From contig JAUNTX010000012.1 of the NCBI GenBank assembly GCA_030538475.1, positions 1 through 51,853 on the forward strand: DNA of 51,853 nucleotides, written 5' to 3'. Positions 44,962 through 51,853 of the stretch are shown in pieces; the first letter of the stretch is position 1; every line of letters starts with the position of its first letter. The translations under genes were made by a program, and so were the position numbers. The notes below the pieces were generated by a model. That model worked only from the letters and a program-made list of their open reading frames with translations. It was not told the origin of the DNA and ran no database searches. Source of the stretch: Dermabacter sp. (lineage in GTDB: Bacteria; Actinomycetota; Actinomycetes; Actinomycetales; Dermabacteraceae).

Positions 44962-46812
44962 TCAGCGGCGCTTCGCGCCACGATCCCGATCAAAGCCGCG
45001 CGATTCGTGCGAGTCGCGGCGGGCGCGGAACTTGTTGCCCTTGTTCTTCGGTCCCTGATCGGGCGAAATGCGCATAGGCTTGCCGCCCACGCGGGCCTTG
45101 CCGATGCGGGCGAGCGAATCCTCGCGCACGCCGTCGCGCAGTTCCACGAGCGAGAACGAGGGGAAAATGTCGATCTTGCCCACGTCCTTGCCGTTGAGGC
45201 CGCCCTCGCCGGCGATGGCGCCGACGATGGCCTGGGGGCGCACGCCGTGATTCTTGCCCACCGCGACGCGGTAGGTGGTGAAACCGGCGCTCGTCGGGCG
45301 AGGCTCGCGCGGGCCGCGATCCCCGCGGTCGCCGCCGCGCTCCGGGCGGTCGAAGTCGCGGGACCGGCCACCCTTTTCCTTGAAGGACGCACCCGCGAAG
45401 TCCTCGTCCTCGCGGCTCGGGCCGTCGTCGCCCACCGTCATGGCGCCCAGCACCGCGGCGAGCTGTTCGGCCGAGACGTTGTTCTCGGACAGGAACTCGT
45501 TGATGAGCTCGAAGTACAGGCCAAGGCGGCCCTTGTCCAGGCGCTCGGGCACCTCGGAGAGCACGGTCTTCATCTTGTGCTTCGAGACATCCAGCGGCGT
45601 CGGCACCTGAACCTCAACGAGACTCTGGCGGGTGGTCCGCTCAATGTTCTGCAGCTTGCGACGCTCGTGCGGCGCCACGAACGTGATCGCCTCGCCCGAG
45701 CGGCCCGCGCGGCCCGTGCGGCCGATGCGGTGCACGTACGCTTCGGGCTCGCCGGGAATGTCGAAGTTCACCACGAGGCCGATGCGCTCGACATCGAGGC
45801 CGCGCGCGGCCACGTCGGTGGCCACGAGCACCTTGAGGGAACCGTCGCGCAGACGCTCCACGATCCGCTCGCGCTCCTTCTGGGGAACGTCGCCGGAGAT
45901 CGTGGCAGCCACGATGCCCCGACCGATGAGGGCCGTGCCCACTTCTTCGGCGGCGCTTCGCGTACGGACGAACACGATGACGCCATCGGCGTCGGACGTT
46001 TCGATGACTCGGGTCAGCGCGCCGGTCTTGTGGCGGTAGGGCACCACGGCGTACTTCTGATCGACGCTCGTCACGGTCGTGGCCTGGCGGGCCACGGCAA
46101 CGCTCACGGCATCGGGCATGTGCTCGTCGGCCACGCGCTTGATCGCGGCGGGCATCGTGGCGCTAAACAGCGCCATACGCTTGTTCTCGGGCGCGAAGCT
46201 GAGGATCTCGTCAACATCTTCGGCAAAGCCCATACGGAGCATTTCGTCGGCCTCGTCGAGCACGAGCGTGGCCAGGTTGTCGATCCGCAGGTTGCCCCGC
46301 TTCAGGTGATCGATGACGCGACCGGGCGTGCCCACGACGACCTGGGCGCCACGCTCAAGCGCGCGCTCCTGCGGCCCGTAGGGCGAGCCGCCGTAGACGG
46401 ACAGCACGCGCACGCCGGGAAGATTCTTCGCGAACGACTGGAGCGCGTCGGCCACCTGCATGGCGAGTTCGCGCGTGGGGGCAAGAACGAGGCCCTGCGT
46501 GGCGCGGTCACCCTCGCGCAGGGCGGCGAGCAGGGGCAGGCCGAACGCAGCGGTCTTGCCCGTGCCGGTCTGGGCTACGCCGAGGACGCTGCGGCCCGTC
46601 AGCATGGCCGGGATCGCCTTTTCCTGGATGGGGGAGGGGTGCGTGAAGCCGAGCGACTTCACGGCATCGAGCAGTTCCGGCGGCAGGCCCAGATCGTCAA
46701 ACGTCATGCGCTCGTCGACCTCGACAGGGGCCGCGACAGGCGCGTCGGTGGCCTCGGAAAGAGTGGTGGCAGTGGTATCGGGCATTGCTTCGCCCTCAAC
46801 AGTGGTGTTCAT
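44962..46812 (-). CDS. DEAD-box RNA helicase (DeaD/CsdA type)
   Basis: A 616-aa ATP-dependent RNA helicase for rRNA and mRNA remodelling, especially in the cold. Motifs appear in order: Q motif SPIQEKAIP, AQTGTGKT (I), PTRELA (Ia), DEAD (II), SAT (III) and HRIGRTGRAG (VI). The C-terminal DbpA/RRM-like domain (about 510-590, GVRPQAIVGAIAGEGGLNG) is followed by a basic tail. ATG 46812 has TTGAGG eight bases upstream. It is divergent from aspS across 350 bp that includes a long leader with a hairpin. Confidence 0.95.
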   Translation of the reverse strand: MNTTVEGEAMPDTTATTLSEATDAPVAAPVEVDERMTFDDLGLPPELLDAVKSLGFTHPSPIQEKAIPAMLTGRSVLGVAQTGTGKTAAFGLPLLAALREGDRATQGLVLAPTRELAMQVADALQSFAKNLPGVRVLSVYGGSPYGPQERALERGAQVVVGTPGRVIDHLKRGNLRIDNLATLVLDEADEMLRMGFAEDVDEILSFAPENKRMALFSATMPAAIKRVADEHMPDAVSVAVARQATTVTSVDQKYAVVPYRHKTGALTRVIETSDADGVIVFVRTRSAAEEVGTALIGRGIVAATISGDVPQKERERIVERLRDGSLKVLVATDVAARGLDVERIGLVVNFDIPGEPEAYVHRIGRTGRAGRSGEAITFVAPHERRKLQNIERTTRQSLVEVQVPTPLDVSKHKMKTVLSEVPERLDKGRLGLYFELINEFLSENNVSAEQLAAVLGAMTVGDDGPSREDEDFAGASFKEKGGRSRDFDRPERGGDRGDRGPREPRPTSAGFTTYRVAVGKNHGVRPQAIVGAIAGEGGLNGKDVGKIDIFPSFSLVELRDGVREDSLARIGKARVGGKPMRISPDQGPKNKGNKFRARRDSHESRGFDRDRGAKRR

Positions 46813-47162
46813 GGAATCCTCAACTGGACATGACACGCCCAGCCCGGGCCCGCGCGTGATCTTCAGGGTGAGCCGTCCTGGCTCCTGGATGAGCACGCAA
46901 CCCGCGGGAAAAGTCCCGCACATAAAATCTGCGCTACCCGGGAGAAGAAGCGCATACCCCATTCGCGTCTGGCGCGATACACGTGCTTGTAGCAGTCTAG
47001 GTGGGACGGGGCCAAAGTCCCAGGGTTTCGACGGGCGAGGCTCGTCACGTTCGACCGCGCGAGGGTGGGGGCAGCCTCTGCTCGGCCCGCGGGGCAGTGT
47101 GGGCCGACGGTAGAGTAGGGCCCAGACTCACCCCTTCACGAGACGGATCAAAGGACTCTTCC
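46813..47162. other. 350-bp divergent region between the helicase gene and aspS
   Basis: No gene. The right end holds the aspS promoter (-10 near 47111). On the helicase side a perfect stem GCGGGA/TCCCGC (46904-46909 and 46914-46919, loop AAAG) lies about 95 bases before the start. A long structured leader is common for cold-induced DEAD-box genes, which this may be. Confidence 0.5.
47111..47116 (+). promoter_or_regulatory. Likely -10 element of aspS
   Basis: TAGAGT, an actinobacterial -10 form, 46 bases before the aspS ATG. No sharp -35 is seen. Confidence 0.5.
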
Positions 47163-48956
47163 ATGCTGCGAACTCATCGTGCCGGCGACTTGCGTGCCGA
47201 GCACATTGGCCAGGACGTGACCCTCACCGGATGGATCGCGCGCCGCCGCGACCACGGTGGCGTGGCGTTCCTCGATCTGCGCGACGCTTCCGGCGTGGCC
47301 CAGGTTGTGGTGCGCGAGGAAGACGCCCACCACCTGCGCAACGAGTTCGTTCTCAAGGTCACCGGTACCGTCGAGCGGCGCCCCGAAGGCAACGAGAACC
47401 CGGCGCTCGCCACGGGCGACATCGAGGTCATCGCGAGCGAAGTCGAGGTCCTCAACCCCTCGGCCGCGCTGCCCTTCCAGCTCGATGAGCACTCCGAGGT
47501 GGGCGAAGAAGCGCGCCTGCGCTACCGCTACCTCGACATGCGCCGCGCCTCGACCGCTCACGCCCTGCGCCTGCGCTCGCGCGTCAACCAGGCCGCGCGC
47601 GAGGTCCTGCTCTCCGACGACTTCGTCGAGGTGGAAACCCCGACCCTCACCCGCTCCACCCCCGAGGGTGCCCGCGACTTCGTGGTGCCCGCCCGCCTCG
47701 CACCGGGCAGCTGGTACGCCCTGCCGCAGTCACCTCAGCTGTTCAAGCAGCTGCTCATGGTGGGCGGCGTGGAACGCTACTTCCAGCTGGCCCGCTGCTA
47801 CCGCGACGAGGACTTCCGCGCCGACCGCCAGCCCGAGTTCACCCAGCTCGACGTGGAAATGAGCTTCGTGGACCAAGAGGACGTTATCGAGGTGGCCGAG
47901 CGCGTGCTGACGAACGTCTGGAAGGTCGTGGGAGAGGAGATTCAGACGCCGATCCCGCGCATCACCTACGCCGAATCGATGCGGCGCTACGGCTCCGACA
48001 AGCCCGATCTGCGCTTCGACCTCGAGATCACCGAGATGACCGAGTACTTCCAGAACACGCCGTTCCGCGTGTTCCAGGCCCCGTACGTGGGCGCGATCGT
48101 CATGGCCGGGGGCGCCTCGCAGGCCCGCCGCCAGCTCGATGCGTGGCAGGAATGGGCCAAGCAGCGCGGCGCGAAGGGCCTCGCCTACGTGCTCATCCAG
48201 GCCGACGGAACCCTGGGCGGCCCGGTCGCCAAGAACCTCTCCGACGACGAAAAGGCGGGCCTTGCCGCCGCGGTGGGTGCCGAGCCCGGCGACTGCGTGT
48301 TCTTTGCCGCGGGCGAGACCAAGAGTTCCCGCGCCCTGCTGGGTGCGGCCCGCGACGAGATCGGTGCCCGCCTGGGCCTCATCGATCCCGACGCCTACAG
48401 CTTCGTATGGGTGGTCGATGCCCCCATGTTCGAGCCCGCAGGCGATGCCGTGGCCGCCGGAGACGTGGCTGTCGGCAGCGGCGCGTGGACGGCCGTCCAC
48501 CACGCCTTCACCGCGCCGAAGCCCGAATCGGTCGAGACCTTCGATACCGATCCCGGCTCCGCCCTCAGCTACGGCTACGACATCGTGTGCAACGGCAACG
48601 AGATCGGCGGCGGTTCGATCCGTATCCACCAGCGCGACGTCCAGGAGCGCGTGTTCGCCCTCATGGGAATCGGTGCCGAGGAAGCCCAGGAGAAGTTCGG
48701 CTTCCTGCTCGACGCCTTCGCCTTCGGCGCCCCGCCCCACGGCGGCATCGCTTTCGGCTGGGACCGCATCGTGGCCCTGCTCGCAAAGACCGATTCGATC
48801 CGCGATGTCATCGCCTTCCCCAAGTCGGGCGGCGGGTACGATCCGCTCACCCAGGCACCGGCACCGATCACCGCGCAGCAGCGCAAGGAGGCCGGGGTCG
48901 ATGCGAAGCCGAAGGAGAAGGCCGAGGCCGACGCGGCTGAGTCCGCCCGGAAGTAG
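47163..48956 (+). CDS. aspS: Aspartyl-tRNA synthetase
   Basis: A 597-aa class II aminoacyl-tRNA synthetase that charges tRNA-Asp. An N-terminal OB-fold binds the anticodon ([18 protein letters not shown]). The catalytic core follows with motif 2 in [18 protein letters not shown] and motif 3 in [13 protein letters not shown], and a GAD insertion domain (about 290-420) typical of the bacterial type lies between. The tail is Lys/Ala-rich. Discriminating versus non-discriminating specificity cannot be read here. AAAGGA precedes ATG 47163. Confidence 0.97.
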   Translation: MLRTHRAGDLRAEHIGQDVTLTGWIARRRDHGGVAFLDLRDASGVAQVVVREEDAHHLRNEFVLKVTGTVERRPEGNENPALATGDIEVIASEVEVLNPSAALPFQLDEHSEVGEEARLRYRYLDMRRASTAHALRLRSRVNQAAREVLLSDDFVEVETPTLTRSTPEGARDFVVPARLAPGSWYALPQSPQLFKQLLMVGGVERYFQLARCYRDEDFRADRQPEFTQLDVEMSFVDQEDVIEVAERVLTNVWKVVGEEIQTPIPRITYAESMRRYGSDKPDLRFDLEITEMTEYFQNTPFRVFQAPYVGAIVMAGGASQARRQLDAWQEWAKQRGAKGLAYVLIQADGTLGGPVAKNLSDDEKAGLAAAVGAEPGDCVFFAAGETKSSRALLGAARDEIGARLGLIDPDAYSFVWVVDAPMFEPAGDAVAAGDVAVGSGAWTAVHHAFTAPKPESVETFDTDPGSALSYGYDIVCNGNEIGGGSIRIHQRDVQERVFALMGIGAEEAQEKFGFLLDAFAFGAPPHGGIAFGWDRIVALLAKTDSIRDVIAFPKSGGGYDPLTQAPAPITAQQRKEAGVDAKPKEKAEADAAESARK

Positions 48957-49017
48957 TGCTGAAGTAGCCCAGGGCAGGGAGGGCCCGCGCCACCGCGCGG
49001 CCCGTCTAATGCCCATA

Positions 49018-49059
49018 CGAAAGGCCCACCCGGAGACGTTCTTCCGGGTGGGCCTTTCG
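49018..49059. terminator. Bidirectional terminator between aspS and the DUF3043 gene
   Basis: CGAAAGGCCCACCCGG (49018-49033) and CCGGGTGGGCCTTTCG (49044-49059) form a perfect 16-bp stem with a 10-nt loop. It serves the converging aspS and minus-strand gene (stop at 49067). Confidence 0.88.
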
Positions 49060-49066
49060 TGGATGA

Positions 49067-49657
49067 TCAGCGGCGGGGTGCCTCGCCGTGCTTGATCTTC
49101 GGCTTCGGCATCCGCCACGGGCGAATGTTGGTCGCGCGCAAGATGCCGTACGAGACCATGCCGCTCGGGACCACCCCGAACCGTTCCTCGAGGGTGCGGC
49201 GGATCTTCCTGCGCAGCAGGAAGAGGTCGATGACCACGATGAAGATGCCGCCCCACAGGGCCACGAGGAAGGCGAGCGTGACCAGCTCGAACCGGGCGGG
49301 CGCGATGATCTGCAGCAGGAACGGGAAAAGCATTGCCACGAGCGCGAAGGGCAGGAAGTGCTCGGCCACGTTGCGGCGAGAATCCACGATGTCGCGCACG
49401 AGACGCCGATCGGGGCCGCGATGCTGCAGCGGGTAGTTCTCTTCATCGCCCGTCACAAGCGCGTGGTGCTCGCGGTTGCTCTGGCTGCGCGCCTTCTGCT
49501 TGGACAGGCGCCGCGCCTCCTTGCGGTCCTCGGGGACCAGGGGGCGCTTACGGGCGGCCTCGGCTTCCTTGCGGGAGCGGGTGGGTTTCCCCTTCTTCGG
49601 GGTGATCGGGCTGTGCTCGCCCTCGGCGTTCGGGTTCGTTGTACTCACACGCCCCAT
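49067..49657 (-). CDS. DUF3043 membrane protein
   Basis: A 196-aa actinobacterial protein of unknown role. A basic N-terminal half (KGKPTRSRKEAEAARKRP, EARRLSKQKARSQ) is followed by ENYPLQHRGPDRRLVRDIVDSR, the family signature, two membrane helices (about 110-155) and a conserved tail (RFGVVPSGMVSYG, RAMxxRPWRMPKP style). Start is ATG 49657, with GTG 49648 as an alternative. The terminator between it and aspS is shared. Confidence 0.92.
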   Translation of the reverse strand: MGRVSTTNPNAEGEHSPITPKKGKPTRSRKEAEAARKRPLVPEDRKEARRLSKQKARSQSNREHHALVTGDEENYPLQHRGPDRRLVRDIVDSRRNVAEHFLPFALVAMLFPFLLQIIAPARFELVTLAFLVALWGGIFIVVIDLFLLRRKIRRTLEERFGVVPSGMVSYGILRATNIRPWRMPKPKIKHGEAPRR

Positions 49658-49833
49658 CCTAACCGTCGCCCCTGCCAGCCGCCCACGGCCGACGGGCCCC
49701 GTCGGCCCCACCTTTTCTCGGATCGCACCTTCCGCCCCGGTGCGCGTTCGCGTTTCTCCAAGCCGTGCCGGATACCGTGGGCGGGTGCGGCCCGCTGCCC
49801 CGCCACACCCCGAGACAAGGAGATGCGACACCC

Positions 49834-51237
49834 ATGGCCCTTTCCACTGCCGACCTGAATGCGGCGATTGCCGAGGCAATGCCCCGCACCATCGAGGATC
49901 TGAAGGCCCTGGTGCGGATCCCCTCCGTCGCCTTCGATGGCTTCGACCAGTCACACGTCCGGCGCAGCGCCGAGGCCGTCGCCGAACTCCTGCGCGAGGC
50001 GGGCCTGCCCGAGGTCGGCATCGAGAGCGTGGACGGGGGAGCGCCCGCCGTTCTCGCCCGTCGGCCCGCGAAGTCCGGGATGCCCACCGTCATGCTGTAC
50101 GCGCACCACGACGTGCAGCCCGCGGGCGACGAATCGGAATGGACTACGCCGCCCTTCGAGCCCACCGAGCGCGAGGGTCGCCTCTACGGTCGCGGCGCGG
50201 CCGACGACAAGGCCGGGATCATGGCCCACATCGCCGCCCTGCGCGCCCTCGGGACCGAACTCGAGGACTCCGGCGTCGGCGTCGTGGTCTTCATCGAAGG
50301 CGAGGAAGAGTACGGCAGCGCCACGTTCAGGCCGTTCATCGAGAAGCACGCGGAGGCGATGCGCAGCGACCTCATCATCGTGGCCGACTCCGCCAACTGG
50401 GCCGTCGGCACCCCCGCCCTCACCACGAGCCTGCGCGGCCTCGCGAGCTTCACCATCGACGTGCAGGTGCTCGACCACTCCGTGCATTCCGGACTTTTCG
50501 GCGGCCCCGTTCTCGATGCCCCCACCCAGCTGGCCCGCGTCCTTTCCACCTTCCACAACGCCGACGGCAGTGTCGCGGTGGACGGCCTCCACGTGGCCGA
50601 CGACCCCGCCGTGGACCTCCCGGAAGCAGACTTCCGCCGCGACGCCGGGGTGCCCGAGGATCTCCCGCTCGCGGGCGATGGCCCCATCACCTCGCGCCTG
50701 TGGACCAAGCCCGCCATCTCCGTCATCGGCATCGACGCGCCGAGCGTACAGAACGCGAGCAACACCCTCATCGCGAAGGCTCGCGCCAAGGTGAGCGTGC
50801 GCCTGGCCCCCGGCGATGATCCGGACCGCGCCCTCGAGGCGCTGCGCCGCCACGTCGAGTCCCACTCCCCGGAGGCGGCGATCGTGACCTTCACCGCGGT
50901 GGATCAGGGCAAGCCGTTCCTCGCGCCCGCCCAGAGCGAGGGGATGAGCCTCGCGCGTGGCGCCTTCGCCGAGTCGTGGGGGACCGACCCCGTGGATACG
51001 GGGCTCGGCGGGTCGATCCCGTTCATCTCCGACCTGCTCGAGGTGTTCCCGCGCGCCGACGTCCTCGTCACGGGCGTCGAGGATCCCGATTCGCGCGCCC
51101 ACGGCATCGACGAATCCCTCCACCTCGGCGATTTCGAGCGCGTGTGCGTCGCCGAAGCGCTCATCCTGCTCGGTGCGCGGCACCTGTCGCCGAGCGAAAC
51201 GCAGCCGGAGTCCGGCGGCTCGGCAGAGGCCGCATGA
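49834..51237 (+). CDS. M20 family dipeptidase
   Basis: A 467-aa zinc peptidase of the M20A/PepV-like group. Metal ligands appear as His in MLYAHHDVQP, Asp in GRGAADDKAG, Glu pair in IEGEEEYGS, Asp in IIVADSAN and His in AHGIDESLHL. A lid/dimerisation domain lies between (about 205-325). It cleaves dipeptides or acylated amino acids in the cytoplasm; the substrate is unknown. ATG 49834 lies a little far from AAGGAG. The next gene overlaps the stop (ATGA). Confidence 0.93.
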   Translation: MALSTADLNAAIAEAMPRTIEDLKALVRIPSVAFDGFDQSHVRRSAEAVAELLREAGLPEVGIESVDGGAPAVLARRPAKSGMPTVMLYAHHDVQPAGDESEWTTPPFEPTEREGRLYGRGAADDKAGIMAHIAALRALGTELEDSGVGVVVFIEGEEEYGSATFRPFIEKHAEAMRSDLIIVADSANWAVGTPALTTSLRGLASFTIDVQVLDHSVHSGLFGGPVLDAPTQLARVLSTFHNADGSVAVDGLHVADDPAVDLPEADFRRDAGVPEDLPLAGDGPITSRLWTKPAISVIGIDAPSVQNASNTLIAKARAKVSVRLAPGDDPDRALEALRRHVESHSPEAAIVTFTAVDQGKPFLAPAQSEGMSLARGAFAESWGTDPVDTGLGGSIPFISDLLEVFPRADVLVTGVEDPDSRAHGIDESLHLGDFERVCVAEALILLGARHLSPSETQPESGGSAEAA

Positions 51238-51593
51238 GTTCACGAAAGAAGAAGGAGTCGGGGGCCGACGCCCCGCGCGAGGCCTACCACGTCTCGCGCG
51301 AACGCCTGCGCGCCGAGGCCCGCGCGGCACACGAGCGCGCAGCGGAGACTTCGCAGTCGCCCAGCGTGCACGTGCTGACCGTCCCCGTGACCCTCGCGGG
51401 CATCATCGCCGGATTCTTCGTGGGCCGGCTCTTCGGCGGAATACTCGGCGGCGGCATCGCGTTGATCCTCGTGATCACGGCGCTCGTTTTCGCGCTTCGC
51501 CGTCCCGATCTTCGCGAACCCGCGCTCGCTGGCGCGGGCGCTCTACTCGCGGGCTTCGTCGGCGTCATGGTGCTGTGGTTCCTCAATTCCTGA
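51234..51593 (+). CDS. Small membrane protein, unknown function
   Basis: A 119-aa protein with a charged N-terminal third (SSRKKKESGADAPREAYHVSRER) and three hydrophobic helices (about 50-67, 70-86, 95-115; VTLAGIIAGFFVGRLFG and ALLAGFVGVMVLWFLN). ATG 51234 overlaps the peptidase stop by 4 bp, so the two are translated together. Not recognised. Confidence 0.8.
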   Translation: MSSRKKKESGADAPREAYHVSRERLRAEARAAHERAAETSQSPSVHVLTVPVTLAGIIAGFFVGRLFGGILGGGIALILVITALVFALRRPDLREPALAGAGALLAGFVGVMVLWFLNS

Positions 51594-51630
51594 TGGCTTA
51601 CGCCCGCGTGCCCTTCCAAGCGAAGCGGCG

Positions 51631-51636
51631 TAGGCT
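51631..51636 (+). promoter_or_regulatory. Likely -10 element of the erpA-type gene
   Basis: TAGGCT, 33 bases before the ATG at 51670, in the short gap behind the membrane protein gene. No clear -35. Confidence 0.4.
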
Positions 51637-51669
51637 AGGTCCCGCTCACCCACTCAACTGGAGGCCCCT

Positions 51670-51853
51670 ATGACCACCACCGCATCCGAGACCACCGAGG
51701 CTCCGGCCCACGGCGTCGCCCTCACCGAGGTTGCCGCCGACAAGGTGCGGACGCTGCTTGCGCAAGAAGGTCGCGACGATCTGCGCTTGCGCATCGCCGT
51801 GCAGCCCGGCGGCTGCTCCGGCCTCATCTACCAGCTCTACTTCGACGAGCGCA
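51670..51853 (+). CDS. erpA: Iron-sulfur cluster insertion protein (ErpA/HesB-like), 3' end cut by window edge
   Basis: The first 61 codons of an A-type iron-sulfur carrier. VALTEVAADKVRTLLAQEG and LRIAVQPGGCSGLIYQLYF match the HesB/IscA family; the Cys in GGCSG is the first of three cluster ligands, the other two being beyond the window. GGAGG at 51660-51664 sets the start. ErpA delivers clusters to apo-proteins. Confidence 0.92.
   Translation, partial: MTTTASETTEAPAHGVALTEVAADKVRTLLAQEGRDDLRLRIAVQPGGCSGLIYQLYFDER

Overview
The window is high-GC, gene-dense DNA from a chromosome of an actinobacterium. The order rplU-rpmA-obgE-proB-proA-nadD-rsfS, a DUF3043 protein, actinobacterial -10 elements of the TAGGCT/TAGAGT kind and a tRNA-Ala without an encoded CCA all fit Actinomycetota. 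A Micrococcales member near Dermabacter or Brachybacterium is my guess; it rests on gene order and protein style, not on a search.

Region 1 (1-8120) is conserved housekeeping DNA. It holds ribosomal proteins L21 and L27, the GTPase Obg, proline synthesis (ProB, ProA), NAD synthesis (NadD), an acidic membrane protein, the ribosome silencing factor RsfS, a histidine phosphatase and tRNA-Ala(GGC).

Region 2 (about 8120-20800) is a mosaic accessory region starting right behind the tRNA gene. It contains a frameshifted IS1249-like transposase remnant, a 25-bp perfect palindrome, an AT-richer membrane protein of unknown role, and fused scraps of a phosphotransferase and an aldo/keto reductase. It also has a divergent ABC exporter/two-component cassette with a lipoprotein, a TsnR-type 23S rRNA methyltransferase (thiopeptide resistance type) divergent from an APH-fold phosphotransferase, a dead acetyltransferase, a ParD antitoxin with a truncated ParE, and a CopB-type P-type ATPase.

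Region 3 (20955-31159) is one five-gene minus-strand operon with overlapping starts and stops throughout. In transcription order it encodes a DUF4132 giant protein, a MoxR/YehL-like AAA+ ATPase, a DUF5682 protein, a vWA protein with an intact MIDAS, and a SWIM zinc-finger protein. This is the gene set of the poorly understood E. coli yehI-yehL-yehM-yehP-yehQ locus and is the best candidate for an uncharacterised system here.

Region 4 (31430-35940) is a beta-glucoside module: a BglG/LicT antiterminator whose leader carries a RAT site overlapping a terminator, an EIIBCA permease with a second RAT-like site in front of it, and a 6-phospho-beta-glucosidase.

Region 5 (35960-51853) is mostly ordinary chromosome. 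It includes an S9 peptidase, an ascorbate-type PTS (EIIA-EIIB fusion plus UlaA-like EIIC) behind a structured intergenic region, a cupin, a pyrimidine-dimer glycosylase-like protein, a small HTH protein, a DUF1304 remnant and a YjbR-like protein. A DEAD-box helicase divergent from aspS, a DUF3043 protein, an M20 peptidase, a small membrane protein and the start of an ErpA/HesB-type protein follow.
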